From: Pyropia haitanensis
Lineage: Eukaryota > Rhodophyta > Bangiophyceae > Bangiales > Bangiaceae
Reading direction: 5' to 3'
Assembly (NCBI GenBank): GCA_008729055.1
Contig: SDUX01000005.1
Coordinates: 2,724,955-2,788,954, forward strand
DNA: 64,000 nucleotides
Below, piece by piece: positions 21,809-32,905 of this stretch. Both the position numbers and the translations under genes were made by a program. The notes beneath the pieces were generated by a model, which was given only the letters and a program-made list of their open reading frames with translations, ran no database searches and was not told the origin of the DNA. Within the stretch, counting starts at the first letter, position 1, and each line of letters starts with the position of its first letter.

Positions 21809-23009
21809 CACTCCGGGACTCGAGTTGAGTCACCAAAATGACGTTACGGTGCCCAGAGTCGGGGATCGTCGGCGTGGGAGCACGGAACACAACCGCCCCT
21901 CCGCTTACGCGACGAAAGCGGTGAGGGGTCGTTACTCCGCGTCCCCGTCCGAACTCCGGACGCTCACCTTGTCGCCCCGCGAACACGACGTCACGGCTGT
22001 AACGCAGTGGGAACGGGGCCAAGTCCTCGTCCACGTAGGCCGTCGAAGACATCTCCTCCCGCTCGACGCGCACTCGGACCCACGAAGATCGATCCCGCCG
22101 GTGGGGGTCCATCGCCTTGAGGTGGGTTTCCAAGGCCTTGCTGCTAGGAAGCTGATCCAAGAGGGCCAACAGGGCCCCCAACTCTCCGACAGCCACCGGG
22201 TCGACGCCTCTCGTGGTGGTGCAAACCTTCTCAAGGCCCACCCGGACGATCCACTGGCGCAAGGCCCCAGGGAACAACCACAGCCGGCCTGCCATGCGGT
22301 ACTCCTCCACCAAGTAGGCCCCGCTGAGGACGGCCCACTCGGAGCGGAAGACGTTCCAGGCCCACGCGTGGTGGGCCAGCAGGGCCTCCTTGAGGTAGGT
22401 CAACACCGGGGGCATCTCGACCATGGCCCCATGAGGCACCTCCACCGAAGGCCACCAACGAGTCACGCGGGGGTAGTGGGCCGTCCGGATGGGCACCGGG
22501 CAAGACGGGAACTCCACCTCGTGCCAACCCACAAAGAAGCCGGCCGCAGTGCGGAAGAACCGGCACGCCGTTAGGAGCTGATGGGGTGGACGGAAGCCCC
22601 CATGGCTCATGTAGGGAGAGGCCAACACGACGTACTCGGCTAACGGGGAGGGGGGCATCATCGACACCACGACGCCCTCCAGGATGCGGTTGGCCTCCTT
22701 GGTGTAGCCCACCTCCCCCTCGTGGCGCACGACGGTGATGGCCTCGCTCCTGTCGTCGGCCGCCGGTGCCATCGCGTCACGGAGCGCCATCATCTGCTTC
22801 AGAAAGGAGTTCCCCTGGCCAGCCCCGTCGATGGCCGCCATCGTCGCGTGGGCCCGAGTCGAGATAGTCCAACCGCGGCCCTGCTCCCGCTCCCAGGCGG
22901 CCTTCCGCCCCGCCATGACGTGCTCCTCGGACGGCAGCGGGCCCACCACCTGGCGGTTCGGCAACGCCTCCGGGCCCTCCGAGCCCGTCGTCTCCCCCAC
23001 GCCGGCCAT
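21702..23009 (-). CDS. unrecognised ORF upstream of gag
   Basis: This is an uninterrupted 435-codon minus frame with protein-like composition. It runs from MAGVGETTGSEGPEALPNRQ through AITVVRHEGEVGYTKEANRI, LLTACRFFRTAAGFFVGWHE and RSEWAVLSGAYLVEEYRMAG. It overlaps the start of gag (ATG 21808) by about 107 bp in a different frame. Position and orientation suggest an extra 5' ORF of the gypsy element; a host exon captured next to it is the alternative. The last 60 or so residues, where gag overlaps, look less protein-like. No domain is recognised. Confidence 0.5.
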   Translation of the reverse strand: MAGVGETTGSEGPEALPNRQVVGPLPSEEHVMAGRKAAWEREQGRGWTISTRAHATMAAIDGAGQGNSFLKQMMALRDAMAPAADDRSEAITVVRHEGEVGYTKEANRILEGVVVSMMPPSPLAEYVVLASPYMSHGGFRPPHQLLTACRFFRTAAGFFVGWHEVEFPSCPVPIRTAHYPRVTRWWPSVEVPHGAMVEMPPVLTYLKEALLAHHAWAWNVFRSEWAVLSGAYLVEEYRMAGRLWLFPGALRQWIVRVGLEKVCTTTRGVDPVAVGELGALLALLDQLPSSKALETHLKAMDPHRRDRSSWVRVRVEREEMSSTAYVDEDLAPFPLRYSRDVVFAGRQGERPEFGRGRGVTTPHRFRRVSGGAVVFRAPTPTIPDSGHRNVILVTQLESRSDGGRGRLSRRAVCTWGGGADASPSGRTTPQDGQRV

Positions 23010-24023
23010 GACGGACCGACAGGTGGTAATTGTGAGGAAGGGGCGGACGACGGGGGGCGGGGTCGGGGGCGGACGGGCCGGCCACCGGGGAAGGGGACGG
23101 CCTACAAGACGGGGACGAGCGGACGGAGGCAGAAGGTGTGGCGGCCGAGACGCAGGCGGCTGCCTGAGGAAGCCAGCGAGCGGACGAGGCCGTTATGTAC
23201 CCCTCGGCGGCCGACACCCCCCCCCCCCTCCGTGGGCTCACGCCGGGCACCCCCCCCCGATCCGGCCCATACGGCGGCCACCCCCCCCCGACACCCTCTC
23301 TGGCAAACCTTTCTGGCGGCCCCCCTTCTCCGGGAGGCCTCTCACGCGTGCCACTCTTGAGTGCGGCCGGCGGGGACGCTCGGCCTCGGTGAAGGGGCCA
23401 TGTAGCGTTTGGGGCCTCCGGTGGCGGCCTGACGAGGTCGACGTTGCGACGGTCCCGCGTTACCTGGCGGCCCGCGGGGGCATGGTGGCGGACTCGATCC
23501 GGGTGGCGGTTGTGGCGGCACTCTTCCTGGTTGGACTTCGTGGCCTGCCACTTACGGTTTCTCTTGTACTTGTTCTTATCGATTTTCACTGCGTGATTTC
23601 GTGCTTCTTGCTCTTTTTTCCCATTGGGTTTTTGGGCGGATTGCATCTGTGTGAGGGTTTTTCGTTTGCATCTGAGTGGAGGGATTTTAGCGTGGAGCGG
23701 GGTGCCCCGGCGGGGCAGGAGCACGCTGGCACTTGGCCCGCTGGAGGCGCCCCTGAGAGGGGGCGCCCTGGTGGCCCCTCGGGGGGTGGTGTGAAGAGCT
23801 CTTTGGGGCTTGGCCCGCGGGCCACGCGAGATCCTCTTTGTAAAACAACGTTGCTTTGAGTTCTCCTTCCCCTAGGGCTTTAGCCTTTTCCTTTATCTGT
23901 GGCCGTTGAGATGCGCAAGTGCGTGTGGGACTCCCTGGCCCGTTTCTCTTCGTAGCCCTCTGTCCTCTGGCGGTGCCGACGCGGGGCGGACAAGGGCCGC
24001 AGAACGGCCAATAATGCTACACG
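23010..24023. other. no gene seen; possible 5' flank of the gypsy element
   Basis: The first part is GC-rich with C and G runs. 23480-23880 is less GC-rich and could include an LTR, but no second copy exists in this window to define one. Confidence 0.3.
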
Positions 24024-24180
24024 TCTCCCTGCCCCACCGGGCGCCGCCCGACCGGGCGCAATCCCCCCCCCCCCGCGCACGCCTGACTACGCGGTCATGG
24101 CGCTTGCCACCCCCACCCCCAGCAGCGCTACCGCCTGGGAGGCACGGCTTGCGCTGGGGTCTACCGCCGCCGCCTACCCT
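24024..24180 (+). repeat. dispersed repeat of about 160 bp, copy 2
   Basis: This is a close copy of 9255-9417. It ends just before a poly-A run (24182-24190) that leads into the palindromic repeats at 24227. Confidence 0.75.
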
Positions 24181-24226
24181 ACAAAAAAAAACGCGGCTCA
24201 AAATCTAGGTTTCTGTCAAGTCCCAG

Positions 24227-24316
24227 AAACCTGGATATCGAGGTTTATGGACACCTGGATATCGAGGTTATGGAAACCTGGATATCGAGATTGTGGAAAC
24301 CTGGATATCGAGGTTG
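24227..24316. repeat. palindromic repeat array, four copies
   Basis: Four copies of AACCTGGATATCGAGGTT, or close variants, lie about 22-24 bp apart. The unit is an almost perfect palindrome around GATATC. The same unit occurs at 37640-37700, also next to an A/T homopolymer. Confidence 0.85.
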
Positions 24317-24974
24317 AAGAGATTCCCGCAGGTTTGCCGCATGAGCAGATACGCAAACCTGGATAATGGCACTATGGATGGACCACAGGAGACGTCGCAT
24401 CTCCGTCGGAGCATTTTCAGCCATTCGTGGGGACGAAGCTGAGCTGCGGTAGGCTCGTGCATCATTCTGAGAGCCAATGAGATTACACCAGATACCAGCC
24501 CAATTGTCCACCCAGTCTGTTCTTTCGCCACACGTATTATGGCGCCCTGTCATAACATTTCCGTAGGAAGTCGATTAATGTTCTCGCAAGAATTCTTTAT
24601 TGCAGGCTGTGGAGGATATCCTCCTGCGTGGCCGCGTCGGCTGCGGCGGCCGCCGCGGCGATTACGGCAGCGCCGCTCGTCGCCGCCGTCGCCCCCGCTC
24701 GTCCACGCTTGCGGCGTGCAATCGCTCCGGGGATGGCGGCACCCGCTCCCCGCCCAACTCTCACCCCCTGACCCACCCCTGAGTCTGCCACTCTGCCACG
24801 GCCACGGCGCCCCACAACCGCTGGCGTGATGTCCGCCTCTCCCACTAGCCCACCGGCCTGTCCCCCCTTCTCGTGCCCAACTTTCAGCCCCACCCCTTCA
24901 GCTGCTCCGTCCTGGCCGCCGTCGCGACCAAAGAGCGTTGAGGCCATTGGTCCTGCGCCACCAGAGTCCTCCGA
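24317..24974. other. no gene called
   Basis: 24317-24600 is AT-richer unique sequence with no frame. 24600-24974 is GC-rich with only low-complexity frames. Confidence 0.3.
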
Positions 24975-25487
24975 TCAGCCTTGTTCCCCGTCGGCGCTCC
25001 CCGCAGCGCCCTCTCCCCGCCCAGACTCTCCTTGGCGCCACGGCGTGGTGGATCCAACCGTCGCCAAAGCGGAGTGGCGCACTGCGGCCGTCGACGCACC
25101 CACGTCGGAAGGCCTCATCCTGTACGACATTCCTCGCGACAGCAACGAGCACGCCCCCCAGCTGTTATTGCAGGATTCCAAGCGCGGCTCCCGCCGCTCC
25201 ATGTAGTGCACCGCCGTGACGAGACTTTCCTCAGACTGCTTGGTAAAGGAGACGCCAGGAACGAGCCCGCTCATCTTGATGGCGTCGCGCAGGAGAGCCC
25301 TCACGTCAGCTTTGTCTGAAACGGAAAAACCGAGCAGCTCGTGCTCGAAAATGCAAATCTTTGCAATCGTCTGTTCCGGGGCCTCCACCGTCCGGGTCAA
25401 ACCGTTGTCAATTTGTAGACCCCCACGGCCGTTCGTCCGTCGCTTCTTCTTGCCACTGTGGAAAACCGCCGCCGCGGCGGCCCTGGC
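24975..25487 (-). CDS. unrecognised protein, member 2 of a two-member family (partial)
   Basis: This minus frame homologous to 9545-10522 carries GKKKRRTNGRGGLQID, TIAKICIFEHELLGFSVSDK and AVHYMERREPRLESCNNSWG, then ACSLLSRGM and a short polar tail ending at 24975. The alignment with member 1 runs about 110 residues without long gaps. The 5' end is replaced at 25488 by the left terminal repeat of the PiggyBac element, so the gene is probably truncated or interrupted by that insertion. Minus-strand sequence beyond the right terminus at 29677 could hold the missing part but is Ala/Pro low complexity. Function unknown. Confidence 0.45.
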   Translation of the reverse strand, partial: ARAAAAAVFHSGKKKRRTNGRGGLQIDNGLTRTVEAPEQTIAKICIFEHELLGFSVSDKADVRALLRDAIKMSGLVPGVSFTKQSEESLVTAVHYMERREPRLESCNNSWGACSLLSRGMSYRMRPSDVGASTAAVRHSALATVGSTTPWRQGESGRGEGAAGSADGEQG

Positions 25488-25552
25488 GCTAGTGTCTATT
25501 CTACCGCAAAAAAGGATCAAATGATCCTCGCCTGAGGATCAAATGATCCTCA
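25488..25552 (+). repeat. left terminal repeat of the PiggyBac element
   Basis: A 19-bp terminal repeat is followed by two copies of the palindrome GGATCAAATGATCC, at about 25514 and 25537. Confidence 0.85.
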
Positions 25553-26720
25553 AGAAAACCGGCGTTTTTGACCCCGTGGGGCCCCATTCCTGGGGCTGCT
25601 CCGCACTCCCCCGATTCCGCGGCGGCCGTCGACCTCCCCGTCTCGTCCCCCCGCCTCCCCACGGCACGCCCAACCTGTACGACTCCTCCGACGCCCACCT
25701 CTCTCCCGCTACGACCCTTCCAGCCCGCCCTCACGACTATCTTGCCGTTCCTCCCCCGCCCCACCCTATCAAGCCCGTCCATATCCGCTTCGTCCCACCC
25801 TCCCCCCAGGCTGGTGGTCGGCGCCTCACCCGATGTCCGCCGACCCTCCCTGGCGCTGTCGCTCGACGGTCGCTGTCCCTGTACACTAAGCGACGGCTGC
25901 CAGCTCCCCCCCCCCCATCCCACCATCGTTTGTTCTTTTGAAACCACGCTCTGGCGGGAGCACCGCGCAGGGCGGCGCGAGAGGCGCTTGCAGGGCAACG
26001 GCGGTGGCGCACCGCGGATAGTGTCCGCAGCAGCAGCGCGGGTGGGCCAGCAGGCGTCAATCCGAGACGCTAAGAGATATGAGTGGTGGGAGTAGAGCGT
26101 GGCGTGAGGGTCGGGGACGGGACGGGGGGCATCGGCGCAGCAGGGGCGGCAGGGGGAGGGGCAGGACGGGGAGGGGAGAGGTGGGGTGGGTAGGAAGCGC
26201 AGGTATGGGGCAGCAACAGTATAGTCTATTTGGGGGGGGAGCCGGTTCCGCATGGAGCTGCGGCACACCCATCTCTTCATGCTTTCCGGATGATGGCGGC
26301 CCCATCCGGTGACCGGCAGCGCCGGCAGTGGGGTTTGTGGCGGCGGCTCCCACCTGACGGCCCTCCTCCTGGTGCCCCCCCAGGGCGGGGAGGGGAAGGG
26401 AGCTGGCGCTGGCGCAGACATCAAAGGCCGCCCGGGGCGGCGGCACCGCAACGAGTAGATACGCACGCTGAGGTGGCAGTGCACGCGGGGGCGCTTCCGA
26501 AAGTGTCGTGCTTGGCACCGACTGGGATGGAGACCACCCAGAGAACGTCTTTCGTCATGGAGGCGTGGCGGAGGGGTCCTGGGAGCGTGGTCTGCACGGT
26601 GAGTACCCTTTTTGCTGCCTGCGGACGCCGAGCCGCGGTGTATGCGGTGGGACAACCGACTCAGGAAGATAAACTACATGGATTTAAAAAACACAAAGTC
26701 CCAAAATCGGAACGAATCAA

Positions 26721-29303
26721 CTACACGTCCATTTGATGCACTTCTTTCATGTGGATGTCAAAGCATTGGCGACCAGTCTTGGGTCCGCAGAAAAATACCT
26801 CGCCGACATTGGACTCACGGCAGCGAGAGCACACCGCCGTTGTCCGGTGCGTCTTGCACTCGCGGCACGATCGCTGGGCGCACTGATGGGCGTCCTGGGG
26901 CGTTGCCCCCTTGCGGCGCTTGAGCGTCGGGGTGAGGTGCAGCCCAAGACCGTACCGCAGCGGAGCCGCCCTGCCATCCGCGGCCGCGTCCGCCGGAGAC
27001 GCCGGGCTGCTGGCGCCCATGCTGTCGTGGGTGTTGTCGATCAGCTGCTCGGCAAGGTCCTCGTAAAACTGGGCCTGCGTCAGCGTCGCAGCCGCCCCCT
27101 GCGCACCCGCGTACAGCATCCAGGCGTCCACGATGCAGATGCCCAGCAGCGAGAGGTTCACCCGCATGGACCAGTCGTGTGTGACGTACTTGTGCTCAAG
27201 CTGGAGGTCGTTCTGCCGACAGCGGTTGTGCCGGTCGATCGACGCGCAGCCCATGTAGTACACCTCCGCCAGCTGCGGTTGCTCCACCGTCACAGCGACC
27301 CGCTCGGCGCGGTCACCCACCTGCCGCCACCGGACGCGCTCGCAGAGGGTGCCGGGGAGCGTGGTCGAGGTTGTGGCAATGAAGTACCGGCGCTCTCTGT
27401 CCACCCACACGACCGCCATCATGTCCACGAGCCCGTCCGCGCTGGAGTGGGTGTAAGACACGTGCTGGCCACGTGCCTGCAGCGGGATGCCAGACAGGGT
27501 GCCCATGGGGTAGCCGCGCGTGGAGGTCTTGACCACCCCGATAAAGCGCAACCCCATGGACAGGAGAAGCAGCGCAGTTGCCACACTGGCAAAGTAGGAG
27601 TCCGCGCAAACGACCCGCTTGCTGCCAGCCCAAGGGCCGAGGAGCTTCTTCGCCACGGCCGCTCCATGCGGCAGACCCGCGTCCTCGTCCGCCGCTCCCG
27701 CCTGGTGGTGCTCCGCCGTCACCACGACGCTCAGGTTCAGCATAGTTCCGCTCCGGGCGCAGGCAGCGTTCTGGATTTCACATCCATTCTCGGGTTTGCG
27801 GTTAATTGCCACGTACATAGGAAGTCCGTGCGCAATCCAATGTCCGCCTTGACCGTACCACTTCGACATGGATTCGTCGACGCAAATTACCTCGCTTGGC
27901 GAGACACGGGCAGCGCGGTGCGTGTTGATGGACGCCACAAAGTCGTCAATCCGCTCCCATCGGCCCTTCTCGGAGGTGTCGCCATCGACCGTCTGCGCGC
28001 TGAAGGTGATGCAGGACCACAGCGCATCGAACCTGCTGCGCGGCAGGCCGGTACGCTCGCCGAAGGCAGGCGCAAGCAGGTACTTGTTGCGTGGTTTGGT
28101 AGCCCACAGGTCCGCCCGCGACCCAAACTCGTACCTTGTGCCCAGCACGACCACCCCAATAAACTTGAGGACCTCGCCGGGGGTGGTGGGCTGCATGCCC
28201 CGCGCCCGCAGCTTGGCGGAGGTCAGGCGCACCATGCGGACCAGCTCGTCGGCGGGGAACATCGCCAAAAAGTAGTCGTAGGGCCTGCGTGACGCCCCCG
28301 GCCCGACCATGTCGCCCTCCTTGTGGATGACGTCCCCGGTGATCGTCCGCACCGACCAGGCCTGCCGCGGCACAGGGCCACCGACGGGCTCCGTCACAGC
28401 CCGCGCCGTCTATGCGTAGCCGTGCGCAGAGGCAGTGGCTGGGGCAGCAGCGCTGGCAGTCCCGTCGGGGACGCCACCCGCGCCAGGCGGCAGCGCCTGA
28501 GCGCCGCCCGCGGCTGGGGGTAGGTTGGGGGGCACGGGGGCGGTGAGGGGCTGGGGAGCGGGGGGCTGCGTGGCGACTGGGGGCAGGAGGAGGCCCGCGC
28601 CGTCCACCGCAGAGGGCGCCTCAGCAGGCCCAGCTTGACCCGCTGCGGGGACGAGGGGAGGGCTTGGGTCGGGTAGCACCGCGGCCGACCCAAGAGCCAG
28701 TGGTTGGGACCCCTGCGTGACAGGTGACCCCTCGGGCAGGCGCGACGAGGGGCTGGGGGCGGGGGGGGGTCCAGCTCGAACGCTCCTCAGCGCCAGGGTT
28801 TTTTCAACCTGGCGGCCGAGCCACGCCCACTGCACCCGAAGGTCCTTCTTGTTCCTGCCGCCCTTGTCCTTGCCGTACAGCACCTCCAGCACGATGCCGC
28901 TCACGCACGTCGTCTTGGCTTGACAGCCGAAGAAGCGGGCGCACTCCGAAAAGTTGGACACGTTGATGGCGTCCGTGTGCACCTGGGCGCCGACCTTCAG
29001 CCGCACGTCAGGGCCCTTGGCCTTCTTGGTCTTGGGGGGGGCGGAAGAGGGAAGAGCAAAAGGCGGGGGGGGGGGGGCGGGCGGGGGCGGAGGAGGGGGA
29101 GGGGTAGCCGATGGCGGCGGGGGAGGGGTGGGCGGTGGAGGAGGTGGCGGGGTAGCCGGCGGCGGCAGCGCCGGGGGCGCTGCTTGAGGAGTTGCCGGGG
29201 GCATTGGCGGGGTCCGAGGAGAGGGGGTGGACGGGGGGGAGGGAAGGGGGGGGGTGGCGGGCTTGGCTGCAGCCCGTCCATTGTTCTTTTTCCGCCGTCT
29301 CAT
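26721..29303 (-). pseudogene. PiggyBac transposase, one in-frame TAG between N-terminal and catalytic parts
   Basis: This is a PiggyBac (DDE_Tnp_1_7) transposase. From ATG 29303 come a basic start, a long Pro-rich stretch and a small domain with VRLKVGAQVHTDAINVSNF and VQWAWLGRQVEKTLALR. A TAG follows at 28410-28412. The frame then continues without a shift for about 560 codons. Numbered from the GTG at 28397, the acidic residues are D174 (VICVDESMSKWYG), D266 (VVCADSYFAS) and D388 (CASIDRHNRCRQND). The C-terminus is the expected Cys-rich domain (CAQRSCRECK, CSRCRE, CFDIHMKEVH). Apart from the TAG the frame looks intact. It is either a recently killed copy, a readthrough case, or a catalytic ORF with its own start. 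Confidence 0.88.
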
Positions 29304-29625
29304 GGTGCAGTGGGCTGGCGGATGGGGGGGGAACTGCCGACGGGGGAGTGGGCGGCAGGCAGGAGCAGCAGGTCACCTTTTTATGCTCCTTTGTGCCCAG
29401 CGCGGGCGACTCGGAGGCCGCATGCCGAGCTCCCAGACGGGCCTCGTCGGCCGCTTTGGCGCCAAGAAAAGGCGAGGAAAAGCCCGCCTTCTGTGGTGTT
29501 CTCCTTTGAATGGGATGCACTCAAGCTCTCCCAAGGGTAAACAGCCGTCGCTGAGTCCATTTCTTGTGTCAGAATGAGCAGGGGACAAAGAGAAGTAAGA
29601 GAAAACAGGCCCTGGAAAAGGGGAT

Positions 29626-29676
29626 CATTTGATCCTAAAAGGCTCAAATGATCCGGTCGGTAGAATAGACACTAGC
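29626..29676 (-). repeat. right terminal repeat of the PiggyBac element
   Basis: It reads inward on the minus strand as the 19-bp terminal repeat, one degenerate 14-bp palindrome (GGATCATTTGAGCC) and one close match to GGATCAAATGATCC. Confidence 0.85.
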
Positions 29677-29899
29677 AGCCGCGAGATCACCAGAACCGGG
29701 ACCCGCCCCCTCGCCGACGGCGGGTCCCGTAACCGCCACGTCACGGCCCGAAACCGCACATGCGGGGCCCGCAACTGCCGGTGGGCGTGGGGGTGCCGCG
29801 GTAGGGCGACGGGCCACCGCGGCGGGCGAGCGAGAGGCCACCGCGTCGGGGCGGCCGGCCGCCGCCGACGCCCCAGCGCCGCCGCATGCGGCCGCCGCA

Positions 29900-30640
29900 G
29901 CGGGGCGTGCGGCCGCCACCGACGTCTCGTCACGTCGGGTGGCCGCCGCAGCGCGGCTTCCGGTCGCCCTAGCGGGGCTCGCGGCCGGCGCAGCGGGGCG
30001 TGCGGCTCTCATGGGCTGGCGTGCGCCTCCCGTGAGCAGACGTGGGGCTACCCTGCGCCCGCAGGCACCCGCCTCGGCGAGAGGTGGGGCTGCCGCGGCG
30101 AGGCGTGCGGCCGCCGCGGCGGGGCGGGCGACCGCCACGGCGGGGCGGGCGGCTGCCGCGGCCGGGAGGGCGGCCGCCGCAGCGGGGCGAGGGGCGGGGT
30201 GGGCGGCCGCCGCGGCGGGGTTGGCGGCCGCCGCGGCGGGGCCGGCGGCGGGGCGGGCGGCCGCCGCAACGGGGCGACGGGCGGGGTGAGCGGCCGCCGC
30301 GGCCGGGCTGGCGGCCGGCGCGGCGGGGTGGGCGGCCGGCGCGGCGGGGTGGGCGGCGGGGTGGGCAGCCGCAACAGCGGGGCGGGCGGCCGTCGCGGCG
30401 GGCCGCGCGAGGGAGTCGGCAGCCGTAACGGCGGGGTGGGCGGGGGGGAGGGCCGCGGCCGTGGCGGGGTGTGCGGCCGCCGTGGCCTGGTGAGCGGCCG
30501 CCGCGGCGGAGATGGCGGCCGCCGCGGCAGGGGGGGCGGCAGCCGCGGCGTGGGGGGCGGCCGCCGCCGCGGAAGGGGCGGCCGCTGCCTTGTCGCATCC
30601 GCGAGCCGCCGCGGCGGCCGCGAGCGCTGCGGTGCTTGCA
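29900..30640. repeat. CGG-rich degenerate repeat tract
   Basis: Variants of gcggccgccgcggcggggcg are repeated many times. Open frames on both strands read as Gly/Arg or Ala/Pro runs and are best explained by composition. Confidence 0.75.
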
Positions 30641-31497
30641 GACGGTCGGGGCAGACGTCGCCACGCTCCTCGCTGGGACGTACCGCCGCCCACTGCGGGA
30701 CTTGACGGGATGCGTCGTGGGGGTAGGACGATGGCACGTGTCATGGCACTTGCAAGACACGTAGATGACGTGGCCTGCGACACTATCGGGCATTGGACGG
30801 CCAGGGGAGGTAGATCGCGTGCGACAGGCTGGGCGCGGCTGGACGGAGCCCTCGCCCTAACCGAGGCTTCGTGTGGAAGGAGAAGACAGCCAGGCATCAC
30901 CAAAAAAAAAGACAGGACGACATAGAAAAGCGGGGGGGGGGGAGATTCAATAGAACAGCGGTTGCCGGCATCATGAAAGCGATAGCAACAAAACAAAAGA
31001 ACGCTTGTCAACGCACATGCCATAAACCCGCAACAAACAAGACGTGCCGGCTGGACGAGAACGGATTAGGCGGATCCAATCGAGCAGTAGATGTGAGACA
31101 AACAACATCACACACAAAAATCACAGCGACGGCTCTGGGGAGCAAGAAAAAAGCACGCACCGCCACCCCGTGTCCCATGATGAGAGGACATCAGCGTACC
31201 TCTTCGCGGCTGCTGCTCACTAGTGGACGAGCGCTTCAGGCGAGCCATGACTAGGATGTCGAGGAACGCGGAGAGCGTCGCGCACGTACCCAACGTTACG
31301 TACCGGACAAGACGAAGTCGGGTGAGCGACGTCGGCAGGCAGACGGCGCGCGGCCGCTTATACCTCCAGCAACGAGCGCTGATGGCTACTTTTCACTTCG
31401 GACAAGTTACAGTGCAATCGAGCGCGACAACTGTCTGAGACAAAAGAAACACACACTTCTCCGGAATGTTATATTAAGTGTGAAGTCGTCAATCCAC
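30641..31497. other. no gene seen; downstream flank of CACTA copy b
   Basis: No convincing frame was found. The part next to 31498 is probably the terminal region of the CACTA element, but CACTA-type ends could not be defined. Confidence 0.35.
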
Positions 31498-32905
31498 TCA
31501 AGGCACGTCGCTGAAGCGCTCTCGATTGAAGAGAACCATGTGTCTGCCACTTCGCCACAGCGTGCCAACCACTGAGGCAATTGCCGCGACGTCCACATAG
31601 CGGCGTGCGCCGCCAAAGCCTGAAAAGCAGTCCATTTCGCGGCGGCGCTCCGCAATTCTAAAACGACCGGTGCGGTCGGCGGTCGACTTGACGCATTCAA
31701 AATACGCAAAAGCAGTTGGCTTCTGCGCGATAAACACGAGGGCGTAATGAAGAACTATCCCGTACGTGCTAAGCTCGTACTCTTCTTCAGAGCCGTCGGG
31801 TCGTCTTCGCTCGGCCGTCGACCGGATGCGCACGCAATTGCTCCGCCTCCTCCGCTTGTCGTCGTCCGAGCTCGACGGCCGGGACCCAACGAGAACTCCA
31901 CTCGGTAGCTGTAGCCGGATGTACTTCTTCGAAAAAATCGCGTCAGGCACGTTACACTCTGGTTTCAATTTCAAAGTAGCCTTCATATGCAGCAGCTCAG
32001 ATCCTGTCAGATACCTCGGCGCTTCTCGTGGAGGAAGAAGTACAGTGGTTGATCCGTCATCGTGGGCCAATGAAAAACTCCCTGAGCGACGCGTCCCGTC
32101 AGGAGCGCTCGGTACGCCGGTGGCAGCGCACCACTCCTCCTTCAAGTGCTGCTCCGCAAAGCTTGTTACCAACTCGGCCTTGTACTTGCGCGACACAGCC
32201 TTGGCTAAAGACGGATACGGGTGGCTCTTGGACTTGATCAGCCGGGGCAATGTGCCAATGTGTCTTTCCATCGGAAACTGCCAATAAACCCAAGCAGGGC
32301 CGCATGTTCGCAGGTTCGGCACGACATCCAGGGTAGCCGCTATTGTGGACCGACGTGGGGGGACGCGCTCCCAGCTGCCTCTGTACACGTGCGAGTAGAA
32401 GAGTGTGCAGAACCGCTTCAAAAGAGTATGTACTTGAAGGATATCCGCCTCTGTCAATGCCGTCGGACGGAAGAGAAATCGGCACGCCTGACAGAGGGCC
32501 ATGAACAAGGAAAAGCCAGTTTCGGAAATGCGGTCCGACAGCACTGCCTCTCCCGTCGACAAGACGAAAACCATCCAATCGACGGCTTCGTAGGAGCGCA
32601 AGCGGACGTGCAGGTTGCGTAGGGAGCGTGCTTGGGACGCTGGCACGGTTGCAGTGCTCGCGGCAATTTCTTGTCCGACTGCAGCGGCGTGGGCGGTTGA
32701 CATGCGGTAGGGCTGGACTTGTCCTTGAATGACGACTTGGCCGGAAAAACATTTCCACAAAAATGGAACGACATTTTGCAGAATTAAGTGCATGGTGTCG
32801 TAGGGCGCCAGATCTACGCCCAGGTCGCCGATGTACTTCAGGTTCGGGTACTTCTCGCTGTCCAGCTGCGCCGGGGAAAAGAACAAAGACGGGCCTTTTA
32901 AGCCC
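31498..32905 (-). pseudogene. CACTA (tnp2) transposase copy b, 3' part
   Basis: This is the C-terminal two-thirds of a tnp2-type transposase, open without a stop for over 460 codons. It reads LKGPSLFFSPAQLDSEKYPN, LAPYDTMHLILQNVVPFLWK, EAVDWMVFVLSTGEAVLSDR, CGPAWVYWQFPMERHIGTLP and SNCVRIRSTAERR, and ends ERFSDVP. It matches copy a throughout. Homology stops near 32905, where a plus-strand reverse transcriptase begins. The N-terminal part of the same gene continues beyond the insertion, at 35593-37255. The copy is split but is better preserved than copy a. Confidence 0.85.

Larger units (their letters stand above)
25488..29676 (-). mobile_element. PiggyBac-type DNA transposon, about 4.2 kb
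   Basis: It is bounded by a 19-bp inverted repeat, GCTAGTGTCTATTCTACCG at 25488-25506 and its exact complement at 29658-29676. Inside each end are two 14-bp palindromes. The only long gene is a PiggyBac transposase on the minus strand. The TTAA target duplication typical of PiggyBac is not seen at these borders, so the true ends may differ or the flanks have mutated. 25560-26720 shows no coding sequence and is probably 3' untranslated DNA. Confidence 0.75.

Noticed and set aside
4004..28412. Reassigned TAG codon
   Set aside because: TAG, TGA and TAA all interrupt element frames, and host genes end normally. Lesions explain the data better than a changed code.
29644..31023. 459-codon Ala/Pro ORF (minus) and Arg/Gly ORF (plus)
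   Set aside because: Both are translations of a CGG-rich degenerate repeat, with no domain and no composition change between strands.
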